In this document: positions 9,901-16,888 of the stretch, in pieces
How positions within the stretch are numbered: the first letter of the stretch is position 1
Layout: every line of letters starts with the position of its first letter
Source: Lactobacillus selangorensis
GTDB taxonomy: Bacteria; Bacillota; Bacilli; Lactobacillales; Lactobacillaceae
DNA length: 64,000 nucleotides
Assembly: GCF_001437205.1 (NCBI RefSeq)
Contig: NZ_JQAZ01000003.1
Location: 1 to 64,000, forward strand
Reading direction: 5' to 3'
Translations under genes and position numbers: made by a program
Notes under the pieces: model-generated
Databases searched by the model: none
What the model was told of the DNA's origin: nothing
Seen by the model: only the letters and a program-made list of their open reading frames with translations

Positions 9901-10282
9901 AGTTGTTAAACATATGGTGGGTGATCTTGAAATAAATAATCCAGGTATTTTTGATGATCCTAATAAAACATTTGCTGACCTATATATGAAGTCAGGGCTG
10001 TATATTACCGAAATTGTTAAGCGATTATTTCGCAGTGACAAGATGAAGAAACTCTTCCCAGATGACCATGAGCGTATTAAATATATTATGGAACACCAGG
10101 TATATGGCTTTGCACCAACAAGAATTATTTATCTAATTTCAACTAACTATATTTTTGGCTTTGATAAAGAATTAAAGAATAGCTTAATGGAGAAGCATTT
10201 CAAACAGATTGATGCCGCTAAGTATGCCAAAGAGGGTACGTTGCAGGAAGTCGTCCAACGAGAATTTGGGGAGGGAAAATAG
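6935..10282 (+). CDS. GIY-YIG nuclease / SF2 helicase restriction protein with degenerate methylase-like C-terminus
   Basis: An 1115-residue protein. Residues 15-105 look like a T5orf172-type GIY-YIG nuclease: MIYAYTTP, then WTKIGYT, with Glu in RTEWFHID. A helicase follows with motif I AKPRFGKT (about 159-166), DEAH (about 276-279) and LTGTPF. Residues about 640-850 are a charged, probably coiled-coil linker. The last 150 residues resemble a methyltransferase core (FTPKAVVKHM, then FADLYMKSGLYIT) without intact catalytic motifs. With the preceding methylase genes it forms a type I/ISP-like restriction-modification system in which nuclease, translocase and methylase lie on separate chains. 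Confidence 0.82.
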   Translation: MAMPKIKSFKRIIPMIYAYTTPNDISHNGWTKIGYTASQSVEDRIKQQSHTVDAKVKLLWRGNARYEDGSDKTFTDHDFHDYLTQKKQIERKPRTEWFHIDGPTSHHYFHEFADRDFGDIQGNDKHVHYELRKEQQKAVDQTIAYFLKNGEGSAFLWNAKPRFGKTLTAYDLVRKMQMQNVLVVTNRPSIANSWFDDFDKFIAWQTNLKFVSETDALKDKPVLSRQEFIDSISDGNDYGQVVFESLQGLKGSVYFGGEYDKLKWIEDLNWDLLIIDEAHEGVDTYKTDKAFDKIKRKYTLHLTGTPFKALAKGKFAADQIYNWSYADEQRAKADWNEDAEGGSNPYAVMPRLNMFTYQLSEMMADTLKQGVDLDNGDKADPAFDLNEFFKTQNGKFVYDEAVDHFLDTLTTGENYPFSTPELRTELAHTFWLLNRVDSAKALAKKLKQHPVFKHYHIILAAGDGKLDDDQLNDDQLEKANEKAFDKVQKATKEYDKTITLSVGQLTTGVTVKPWSAVLMLSSMKSPAEYMQAAFRAQNPYTFERNGELIQKENAYVFDFDPTRTLTIFDEFANDLMAETSNGKGTAAEHEANIRKLLNFFPVIGEDDVGKMVELDAKQVMSIPRQLKSQEVVKRGFMSNFLFTNISRIFAAPAEVREILNGLVTAKEGKAKKTEQNAIEGAEEVSVNDDGEVEIPKEKVIGKSKDLFGDKVYSDLGSQLVDSVSDTDNTDFKSAAKSISKKVNDSLNKEVINRVANDYGLSKREAKKQQQQIEKENEQALNKIADELNDQKKVAEVNYKKEQAAARDQAELNEAKAKYETTVQNIMNDFGKRVQDHVKKTVEDVPAKVVERVEKHEEEQKLNNVEEDARAHLRGFSRTIPSFIMAYGDKNLTLQNFDDYTEDDVFKEVTGITEDQFRFLRDGGDYVDAETNEEKHFDGHLFDEVVFNDSIQQFLEKKDQLSNYFDDNSTEDIFDYIPPQKTNQIFTPKAVVKHMVGDLEINNPGIFDDPNKTFADLYMKSGLYITEIVKRLFRSDKMKKLFPDDHERIKYIMEHQVYGFAPTRIIYLISTNYIFGFDKELKNSLMEKHFKQIDAAKYAKEGTLQEVVQREFGEGK

Positions 10283-12253
10283 ATGAAAGCTGATAGTATC
10301 CATCTATTTGATTTCCTAGGAAGTGGGAAAACTATTTTTGAAATCCCAGTTTTTCAGCGAAATTATGAATGGGACAAAGCACAGTGTGAGCAGCTATTTA
10401 AAGATTTAACGATAGCTGCACAAAACGATACTGATCATTTTATAGGTGCGATTGTTTATGTTACCGAGACCGGAAATAAAATGAGTCACATTTACCGAAT
10501 TATTGACGGGCAACAACGACTGACTAGTTTAACTCTGTTATTAAAGGCCCTTGCGGATGCAGACGAACAAGATCGGGATGAAATTGAAGAAGAATACTTA
10601 ACCAATAAGTATTTGGATGATAATAATCACTTGAAATTAAAACCGGTCGAACATGATTATGAAGCCTTTGAATCAGTTATGAATGATATGACAGATTTTA
10701 ATAAGGCATCTAAAGTTATTGATAACTATAAATTCTTCCGTAAGTTGATTAATGGCAGTGACATTAACAGCTCTAAACTATATGAAGCGATGAATCATTT
10801 TAATATGGTTTACATTGAGCTAAGCAGCGATTCTAACGAAGAAAATCCTCAGGTTATTTTTGAAAGCCTTAATTCTACGGGTGTTTCCCTATCATCATCC
10901 GATCTGGTGCGGAACTTTTTGTTGATGAAACTTGATTCGCAGGAACAAGCTGAGCTCTATAAGAAATACTGGGTAAAGATTGAGCGGATGTTTGCTACCA
11001 AGACATTTGCTGAATTCATCCGACATTATCTAGTTGTAAAAACGCATGTGTCTGTTAAAAGAAATGGTGTTTATAACAGCTACAAGGACTATTTCATCTC
11101 TCAAGGATTAAGTTCGGAAGATGCTTTGGCTGATCTGTTTAAGTTTGCTACCTACTATGATCAGATTCTAAATTATAAATCCGATGATGATGTCTTTAAC
11201 AAAATCTTAGAGCATATCAACGTAATGGATAGCAAGGTTGTATTTCCTTATTTGATGCTGTTAATGGATTTAGTTGATACAGGTGAAACTGATCAGGAGG
11301 AAGCCAATAAGCTGGCGCATATTCTAGAAAGTTATTTATTCCGGTTGAAAGCATGCCAAATGCCAACCAATGGGCTAAATAAAATTGTTGTAGGACTATG
11401 TGATCTATCCAAGGAAGCAGGTAATTTAAGACTCAGACTACTTAGACTACTCAAGGCTAATTTTCCTGATGACCGTAAATTAGCGAATGGCTTGATGGAA
11501 GTAGATTTATATCATCAAAGGAATCACCTGGCTAAATTATCTTTGGTTGTTCTAGAAGAACATCGGACCAGGGAAACAATAAACTTTGATGATGCCCAGG
11601 TTGAGCACATTATGCCACAAAGACTCAATGCCGAATGGCGACTTCAAGTCACTAATGCCGACAAGGTGAAGGAACAATATGGTGGTACGCTGGGAAATTT
11701 AACTCTCACGAAATACAACCAAGAAATGAGCAACAAACCTTACAGTGAGAAAAAAGAATTCTATAAGGAATCGAATGTATCTCTTACCCGGGAAGTTGCA
11801 GAAACATATGATAAGTGGGGGAAAGACTCTATCGTTGATCGAACTGAAAAATTGACGAAAGAGTTAATCCAAATCTTCCCAATGCCTGATATCAAAGAGG
11901 TTAATGAAGAAGAAGTTACTGGTGAATATACTATTGATCAGACCACTGATGTTACTGGTAAAAAACCAGTTCAAATCACGATTAGTGAAAATGAATATCC
12001 GGTAAAGACTTGGCGTCAAATGCTAGTTACTTTCCTTAATGATATTTGGAATAAGGATAGCCTTAACTTTGATCGTATCAAAGAAAATCGCCAGTTGAGC
12101 CGGATGCTCTTTAGGCCAGGGAATGCGCCAAAAAAATTGGAAAATGGAACAGTGGTAGAAACTAACTTCTCAGCAACAGTGATTTTAGCTATCATTGCTA
12201 AGATTTCTGAAATTTGTGATATTACTGATCAGGTTTCGTATGTGGTAAAGTAG
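10283..12253 (+). CDS. DUF262/DUF1524 protein, GmrSD-like type IV restriction enzyme
   Basis: A 656-residue protein. The N-terminal DUF262 domain (ParB-like fold) shows IPVFQRNYEWDKAQ and the DGQQR motif (about residues 75-79). The DUF1524 domain carries the HNH-type signature VEHIMPQRL (about 440-448) followed by LGNLTLTKYN. Both signature motifs are intact, so activity is plausible. GmrSD-like enzymes cleave modified phage DNA; whether this one does, or instead works with the upstream restriction genes, cannot be seen. It starts one base after the preceding stop codon, with GGGAGGG as ribosome binding site. Confidence 0.85.
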   Translation: MKADSIHLFDFLGSGKTIFEIPVFQRNYEWDKAQCEQLFKDLTIAAQNDTDHFIGAIVYVTETGNKMSHIYRIIDGQQRLTSLTLLLKALADADEQDRDEIEEEYLTNKYLDDNNHLKLKPVEHDYEAFESVMNDMTDFNKASKVIDNYKFFRKLINGSDINSSKLYEAMNHFNMVYIELSSDSNEENPQVIFESLNSTGVSLSSSDLVRNFLLMKLDSQEQAELYKKYWVKIERMFATKTFAEFIRHYLVVKTHVSVKRNGVYNSYKDYFISQGLSSEDALADLFKFATYYDQILNYKSDDDVFNKILEHINVMDSKVVFPYLMLLMDLVDTGETDQEEANKLAHILESYLFRLKACQMPTNGLNKIVVGLCDLSKEAGNLRLRLLRLLKANFPDDRKLANGLMEVDLYHQRNHLAKLSLVVLEEHRTRETINFDDAQVEHIMPQRLNAEWRLQVTNADKVKEQYGGTLGNLTLTKYNQEMSNKPYSEKKEFYKESNVSLTREVAETYDKWGKDSIVDRTEKLTKELIQIFPMPDIKEVNEEEVTGEYTIDQTTDVTGKKPVQITISENEYPVKTWRQMLVTFLNDIWNKDSLNFDRIKENRQLSRMLFRPGNAPKKLENGTVVETNFSATVILAIIAKISEICDITDQVSYVVK

Positions 12254-12262
12254 GTGAATAAT

Positions 12263-12652
12263 TTGAAGTTAAATCATGATTTGGTGAGATATACAATGCT
12301 TTCAATTGAGTCAAGTAAAAATATAACAGGGCCTCTGGAAGATGAGCTGTTAGCTAATCTTAGTAATTATGGTGAATATGATAGAAGTCAAATTGCCTAT
12401 ACAGTGATGAAATTAAAGGAGGCAAAATACATTACTGGTGATGTACGATGGGGAAATAATCAACCTGCTATTATTTCTCCAGGGAACTTAACTTATGAAG
12501 GTCATAAATTCTTAGATAACATCAGAGATGACGGAGTGTGGAAAGACACTAAAAATATTTTGTCCAAATTTTCTAGTGTTTCGCTGACATTAGTTTCTAA
12601 TGTAGCAGCTGGGGTGATTACACAAATCATAAAGCATCAAATGGGAATCTAG
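12263..12652 (+). CDS. DUF2513 domain protein
   Basis: A protein of about 130 residues starting MKLNHDLVRYTML, the usual opening of DUF2513 proteins, with a winged-helix-like body (QIAYTVMKLKEAKYITG) and LTYEGHKFLDNIR near residue 90. I prefer TTG at 12,263, placed after AGGTGA, because it gives the family-typical start; GTG at 12,254 in the same frame is possible. The C-terminal 35 residues are hydrophobic. It is the last gene of module A. DUF2513 proteins are common in prophages and defence islands and their role is unknown. Confidence 0.75.
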   Translation: MKLNHDLVRYTMLSIESSKNITGPLEDELLANLSNYGEYDRSQIAYTVMKLKEAKYITGDVRWGNNQPAIISPGNLTYEGHKFLDNIRDDGVWKDTKNILSKFSSVSLTLVSNVAAGVITQIIKHQMGI

Positions 12653-12861
12653 TTTTCCACAAATTACCTAATCCATTTTTTGATACTTGCTTGTTCCCAC
12701 AAACCACTAGAATTTGAGCCCTACAATTCATGCCGAATTTTAGCTGAAATCCGGCATTGTGTTCCCGAGTTAATAACTGTGCTAATTCATTGTAAATAAC
12801 AAAAGCTACCGAATAAAGCGGTTCAGCAAGAATGTGTAATTAATCAATTAAGCTCGTGGCA
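12653..12861. repeat. Module end sequence, copy A
   Basis: The stretch after the last gene of module A shares landmarks in the same order with 25,582-25,794: TTTTCCACAAA just after the stop codon, a GTTCCCACAAAC block, and a 44-base segment at 12,818-12,861 that agrees with 25,751-25,794 at 37 of 44 positions by my alignment. Both end in AGCTCGTGGCA. In this copy the end runs directly into the truncated sigma-like gene. No other gene is visible. Confidence 0.7.
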
Positions 12862-13208
12862 GCTGGTAATTGTACAATTAATTGCTGGCGTTGCTGCTGG
12901 CCTTCCTTTTCAATTAATGAATCCAATAAGTTATCCTTGGTGTAAACAGATGTGATTTCCATGGAATTACGATCCGCTATTGTATCGATTGCATTAATAG
13001 CTGGATCATCCTGTGAATTGGCGAAGAATTTATCCTGATGCCGTTCGTTTCGATGATCTGAATTATATTGCTTATGATCAAAGTCAAAGACAACGTTACC
13101 TTCTACCTTTGTAATGGTGGTTACTTGATTACCCATGTGCTTGACTTTAACAATTAGCTTGCCGTCTTCTTCGCCGATTAACTCGTATTCACTGTTATTG
13201 GTTTTCAT
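12840..13208 (-). pseudogene. Truncated sigma-like regulator (module B)
   Basis: About 122 residues that match the first two thirds of the gene at 49-567 (MKTNNSEYELIG against MRTNNSEYELVG, and the same YNSDHRNERHQD stretch). After QLPAA the reading continues only to TSLID and stops, using sequence that belongs to the module A end repeat. The whole region 4 helix-turn-helix is therefore missing. I chose the start at 13,208 by homology and by the GGAGG site upstream. It may still make a short protein, but not a normal regulator. Confidence 0.75.
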
Positions 13209-13212
13209 TAAT

Positions 13213-13330
13213 AAGCCTCCGTTCCGGTCTCCCAAAACGAAGGCAAAGGACAAAAAATAGCCACTAGTAGTGTGCAAACAGTCCGAAACTTGTTCGTTTC
13301 GGGACTGCAGCAAACCTTCCAGTGGCTGGT
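13213..13330 (-). promoter_or_regulatory. Structured leader upstream of the truncated sigma-like gene (copy B)
   Basis: Same layout as the leader at 575-700. The outer stem is at 13,260-13,267 and 13,319-13,326, and the inner stem pairs 13,279-13,289 (CAGTCCGAAAC) with 13,296-13,307, leaving one bulged G. The competing pairing is CCCAAAACGAA at 13,231-13,241 with TTCGTTTCGGG at 13,293-13,303. On the minus strand the hairpin is followed by a run of six T, as in a terminator. Paired bases differ from copy A while pairing is kept. Confidence 0.5.
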
Positions 13331-13428
13331 TGCAGTAAAAGTATTTAATTAAGAAGCATGCTGGAACACCGTTAGCTTGACGATGCATGCTGAATCAATA
13401 GATAAAATTCACGTTCATTTATTTAATA

Positions 13429-13457
13429 TTGAGAACCGTGTATGTAAACGGTATACT
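13429..13457 (+). promoter_or_regulatory. Promoter of module B defence operon
   Basis: TTGAGA at 13,429-13,434 and TATACT at 13,452-13,457 are separated by exactly 17 bases, close to the vegetative consensus. The spacer contains the dyad ACCGT/ACGGT, a possible operator. It lies about 60 bases before the first possible start codon of the operon. Confidence 0.7.
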
Positions 13458-13515
13458 TAAATTGTGGATTGAATTATTATCTTTAATTCACAATCAGTAT
13501 ATTTGAAAAGAAAAT

Positions 13516-14796
13516 ATGAACTCGGACAGTTTGGGACAAAATCTGTCCTTTTTTGTCCGAAAGTTGAGCGTGATTGATATGGAATTCTCTGATTTTTTTG
13601 ACATGCTATGGACTTATTTAGGTAACCCTGATGAAAGTAAAGATAATAAAGGTCGTCCTAAATTCTTTTGTCACTTAATAGATTTGATCATTCGTACTCC
13701 GCAGACTGATGTGGAAGATGAAAAAGCGCAAAGTGGGGACTTGAATCCCTTTGCAGGTAGAGTAGCCGACACCATTAATAAGTACTGTATTGGCTCCAGA
13801 CCAATCCCTAAAAAAGATGCAAAAGAGTTGCTTAGCAGAATTAGTAATGGGAAAAAGTTTATAGACGAAATTAATTTCTCAGCTCCAGGAGCAAGAGAAA
13901 GCATTCGAAATAAGTTGCGTGATGAGCAATTTGAAGTAACTATGAGCTCTTTGGGCGAAGTGTGCTTCAAAGCAATGAAAGCGTTTTTAAATAAATTCAA
14001 AAATGCTGAAACTTCTGTGAGACCTCAGGATGTTAAAACAAATCAGAATTCCATTGATAACTTGCGTTTACTTTATGACGTAGATTTAGAATGCCCTTTA
14101 TGTGGAGAGAGCTTGATTAAGAATGGTATTAGCAATGCCATAGCAGGATATGATATTGTCCATATCTTTCCTGACAACTTAAATGAAAATGAAAAATCCA
14201 AATTTACCAAAATAAAAAAGGCACCTGAAAATTCAGATGCCTTAGAAAATAAAATTCCACTATGTTTAAATTGTGCGAATGTTTATCTCAACAATCCTAC
14301 CTTAAATGATTATCAACGATTGATTCAGAAGAAACAGTATATTATTAATAAAAAGCAAATCGCTCAAGACCTAAATCAGCTAACTTTAGAAGCAAAATTG
14401 ACTAAAGTGATTCAGGGGCTAAAGAAGGTTAAACCAAACTTAGCAAATTCTATTGTTGACTACGATGCGCATACCGTAGAAGAAAAGATAAGCCATGATT
14501 ATGCCTTACAAGGGGCTGTTAGTTATTATGTTTCTGGTTATTACAACAAAATCAAAGATCAATTTTCTAATTTGGAAGGTCCGGATTTTTCTTTTGATGA
14601 ATTAGCTACCACTATAAAGTTAGCCTATTTTAAATTTAAGCGTGAGCAACTAGATCAGGAAGAAATATTTAATCACTTGGCTGATTGGATTCTCACTAAA
14701 GAACAATTGCCTCAGGATTATTCAGAAGCTTCCAGAATTATAGTGGCTTTTTTCGTGCAAAACTGTGAGGTGTTTGAAGTTGAAAATGCCCAGTAA
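13516..14796 (+). CDS. HNH-type effector of an ABC-three-component (ABC-3C) system
   Basis: A 426-residue protein with an HNH-like zinc site in the middle: ECPLCGESL (about residues 194-202), GYDIVHIFPDN, then NKIPLCLNCANVYL. The C-terminal 100 residues (SHDYALQGAVSYYVSGYY to the end) look like the ABC-3C C-terminal domain that docks on the partner proteins. The next two genes encode the middle component and the DUF2326 ATPase, which supports the assignment. ATG at 13,516 has no good ribosome binding site and would translate through a terminator-like hairpin; ATG at 13,579 is a reasonable alternative. Confidence 0.72.
   Translation: MNSDSLGQNLSFFVRKLSVIDMEFSDFFDMLWTYLGNPDESKDNKGRPKFFCHLIDLIIRTPQTDVEDEKAQSGDLNPFAGRVADTINKYCIGSRPIPKKDAKELLSRISNGKKFIDEINFSAPGARESIRNKLRDEQFEVTMSSLGEVCFKAMKAFLNKFKNAETSVRPQDVKTNQNSIDNLRLLYDVDLECPLCGESLIKNGISNAIAGYDIVHIFPDNLNENEKSKFTKIKKAPENSDALENKIPLCLNCANVYLNNPTLNDYQRLIQKKQYIINKKQIAQDLNQLTLEAKLTKVIQGLKKVKPNLANSIVDYDAHTVEEKISHDYALQGAVSYYVSGYYNKIKDQFSNLEGPDFSFDELATTIKLAYFKFKREQLDQEEIFNHLADWILTKEQLPQDYSEASRIIVAFFVQNCEVFEVENAQ
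13523..13559 (+). terminator. Attenuator-like hairpin at the head of module B operon
   Basis: GGACA (13,534-13,538) and TGTCC (13,544-13,548) form a compact hairpin followed by six T, as in an intrinsic terminator. CGGACA at 13,523-13,528 offers an alternative partner for the same TGTCC or for TGTCCG at 13,554-13,559. It lies between the promoter and ATG 13,579; if translation starts at 13,516 the hairpin is inside the coding region. Confidence 0.35.
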
Positions 14797-15013
14797 AGTT
14801 ACTGACTATAAGGAAAGTACATTAGCAAGTCTTCCTAAAATAATGAAAAAACTAAATGAACAGGCTATGAATCCACAAGATCTTTATAAGAGAACGAGAA
14901 GATGTTTTGACGATGTGGGGGAGTTTGTGGAGGCGTTGGATTGTTTGTTTATATTAAACAGGATCTATATTGATGAAGAAACAGGTGTGATAAGTAGTGT
15001 TAAAGCAAATTAG
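14780..15013 (+). CDS. ABC-3C middle component
   Basis: A protein of about 77 residues: LKMPSKVTDYKESTLASL, then LYKRTRRCFDDVGEFVEALDC, then LNRIYIDEETGVISSV. The size, the all-helical start and the closing beta hairpin match the small middle components that link ABC-3C effectors to DUF2326 ATPases. It overlaps both neighbours (the stop of the effector at 14,796 and the GTG start of the ATPase at 14,997). The start is uncertain among GTG 14,765, TTG 14,774, TTG 14,780 and ATG 14,786; GAGGTG at about 14,767 favours a TTG. Confidence 0.7.
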   Translation: MKMPSKVTDYKESTLASLPKIMKKLNEQAMNPQDLYKRTRRCFDDVGEFVEALDCLFILNRIYIDEETGVISSVKAN

Positions 15014-16652
15014 TTGTGATCAGTTTACGGTGGATGGACACCCACGTGGACCAATTTATTTTGATAAAGGACTAAATGTGATTTTAGGTGGTCATAGTGG
15101 AACTAATTCAATTGGGAAATCCACATTTTTGATGATTATTGATTTTGTATTTGGTGGAACTGATTATGTGAAAAAGGACCTTGATGTCCAGAAAAATGTA
15201 GGCTCTCATACCATAAAGTTTGCTTTTGAATTTAATGATAAAGATTATTATTTTTCGAGGTCGACAGAAGATTTTCAATATATCTATATTTGCAACGAGA
15301 AATTCATCCCTAAAGATAATAAGAAAATAACTGTCGAGGAGTATCTCGATTTTTTGTCTAATCAATATAATTTGAATTTACCCAGACTAACATTTAGAGG
15401 TGCAGTCGGCCGTTTTATTAGAGTTTACAATCGTCAAACTACAGATGAAAAAAGGCCTTTGCAAAATAGTAATCAAGAGCCATCTAAACAGCAGGTCTAT
15501 GGATTACTGAAGTTGTTTGACAAATATTCTCCTATTGAGAATAGAGAAGAAGCCGCTAAAAAAGCTGAGGAAGCTTACACGGCATTTAAAAATGCAGGGA
15601 CTTACAGATATGTTCCAATAGTTGATACTAAAAGACAATTTAAAGAAAATCTAAACAAAATTGAACAACTTAAACAAAAGCTGTCAGATCTACAATCTGA
15701 AAATAATGAAGGCTCATTAAACTTAGATGATATGCAAGCAGCACGTTTAAGAGAAATAAGAAATGATCTATCCCAACTTAGGGAACAGAAGAATATATAC
15801 TTGAGTAGATTAAATGTCATAAAGGCTAATGAAAAAGCTGGCCCCAGAAGGTATCGGAATAATTATCATGAATTAGAGCAGTTCTTCCCTGATGTAGATA
15901 TCCAAAGAATTGAAAAAATAGATAAATTCTATCATCAAATTACTAAGTTCCTTAAACTAGAGTTTGAACGAGAAAAAAATACTATCGAAAAAAATGTTGA
16001 TGATTTAAGTCATCATATTTCTCAACTAGTTAATGAAGCACAGAAAATAAAGAATCAGCAAGGACCAAATGTCCAAACTGCTTTACTTAATGAGTATGCT
16101 GATAAAAAAGCAGAATTAAAGCAATTAGAAGACGAAAATAAAAATTATCAGAAGAAGAAAAAACTACAACAAGACAAGAAAGATCAACAGGATGCTTTAA
16201 AAGCGACTATCAATACTGAATTGGCAGAGGTACAGCACTCTTTGAACACTGAAATGGCTAGTTTAAATGAGCAGGTCTGCGGATCAAGTTCATTTCAACC
16301 TCCTCGAATTGAATTAAAACCAACAGGATACAATTTTGAGACGATTAATGACCAAGGTACGGGGACATCATTCAAAGGATTAATTATTTTTGATCAAGCT
16401 TGTCTTGACTTAACACGTTTACCATTCTTTGTTCATGATTCACTACTATTTTCAAATATTGAGATTGATCGTAGAAATAGAATTGTTGAAATGTATGCTC
16501 AAGAAACTAAGCAGATATTTATTTCAATTGATAGTATTGAAGTATTATCAGAAAAAGCACAAGAGATTATTAGAGAGAATACGGTTCTGACACTTGAACG
16601 TGGTGGTAAAGAACTGTTTGGGAGATCATGGAATGAGCAAGCAACCAAATAA
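14997..16652 (+). CDS. DUF2326 ABC/SMC-like ATPase of the ABC-3C system
   Basis: A 551-residue SMC-like ATPase. The N-terminal Walker A region reads GHSGTNSIGKSTFLMIIDFV, the G-x-x-N-S-x-GKS form typical of DUF2326. Residues about 205-410 form long coiled coils, and the C-terminal part contains the Walker B-like segment QIFISIDSIEVL. It starts with GTG overlapping the middle component gene. In ABC-3C systems this subunit is thought to sense DNA or a phage cue and license the effector; here the effector is probably the HNH protein encoded upstream. Confidence 0.82.
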   Translation: MLKQISCDQFTVDGHPRGPIYFDKGLNVILGGHSGTNSIGKSTFLMIIDFVFGGTDYVKKDLDVQKNVGSHTIKFAFEFNDKDYYFSRSTEDFQYIYICNEKFIPKDNKKITVEEYLDFLSNQYNLNLPRLTFRGAVGRFIRVYNRQTTDEKRPLQNSNQEPSKQQVYGLLKLFDKYSPIENREEAAKKAEEAYTAFKNAGTYRYVPIVDTKRQFKENLNKIEQLKQKLSDLQSENNEGSLNLDDMQAARLREIRNDLSQLREQKNIYLSRLNVIKANEKAGPRRYRNNYHELEQFFPDVDIQRIEKIDKFYHQITKFLKLEFEREKNTIEKNVDDLSHHISQLVNEAQKIKNQQGPNVQTALLNEYADKKAELKQLEDENKNYQKKKKLQQDKKDQQDALKATINTELAEVQHSLNTEMASLNEQVCGSSSFQPPRIELKPTGYNFETINDQGTGTSFKGLIIFDQACLDLTRLPFFVHDSLLFSNIEIDRRNRIVEMYAQETKQIFISIDSIEVLSEKAQEIIRENTVLTLERGGKELFGRSWNEQATK

Positions 16653-16878
16653 CTTAAAAATTAAATATAAGGTTAGTTACAAGAAATTGTGGAAACTGTT
16701 GATTGATAGAGGATTACAGAAAAAAGATTTGCAAGCTGAATGCGATATTAGTGCTGCTTCCGTTGCTAAGTTAGGAAAAGATGCTAATGTTACTACGGAT
16801 CTTTTGATGAAGATATGCACTAGCTTGGATTGCAACCTTAATGACATTTGCGAAACTGTACCAATTAACGAAGAGTAG
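16633..16878 (+). CDS. Small XRE/Cro-type helix-turn-helix regulator, second copy
   Basis: An 81-residue protein: VSYKKLWKLLIDRGLQKKDL, then CDISAASVAKLGKDANVT, then LLMKICTSLDCNLNDI. It aligns along its whole length with the regulator at 4,891-5,109. ATG at 16,633 is preceded by GGGAG and overlaps the end of the ATPase gene by 20 bases, so translation is probably coupled. It stands directly before the type III modification gene, where a controller would act on methylase and nuclease expression. Confidence 0.85.
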   Translation: MSKQPNNLKIKYKVSYKKLWKLLIDRGLQKKDLQAECDISAASVAKLGKDANVTTDLLMKICTSLDCNLNDICETVPINEE

Positions 16879-16888
16879 GAGAAATTTC

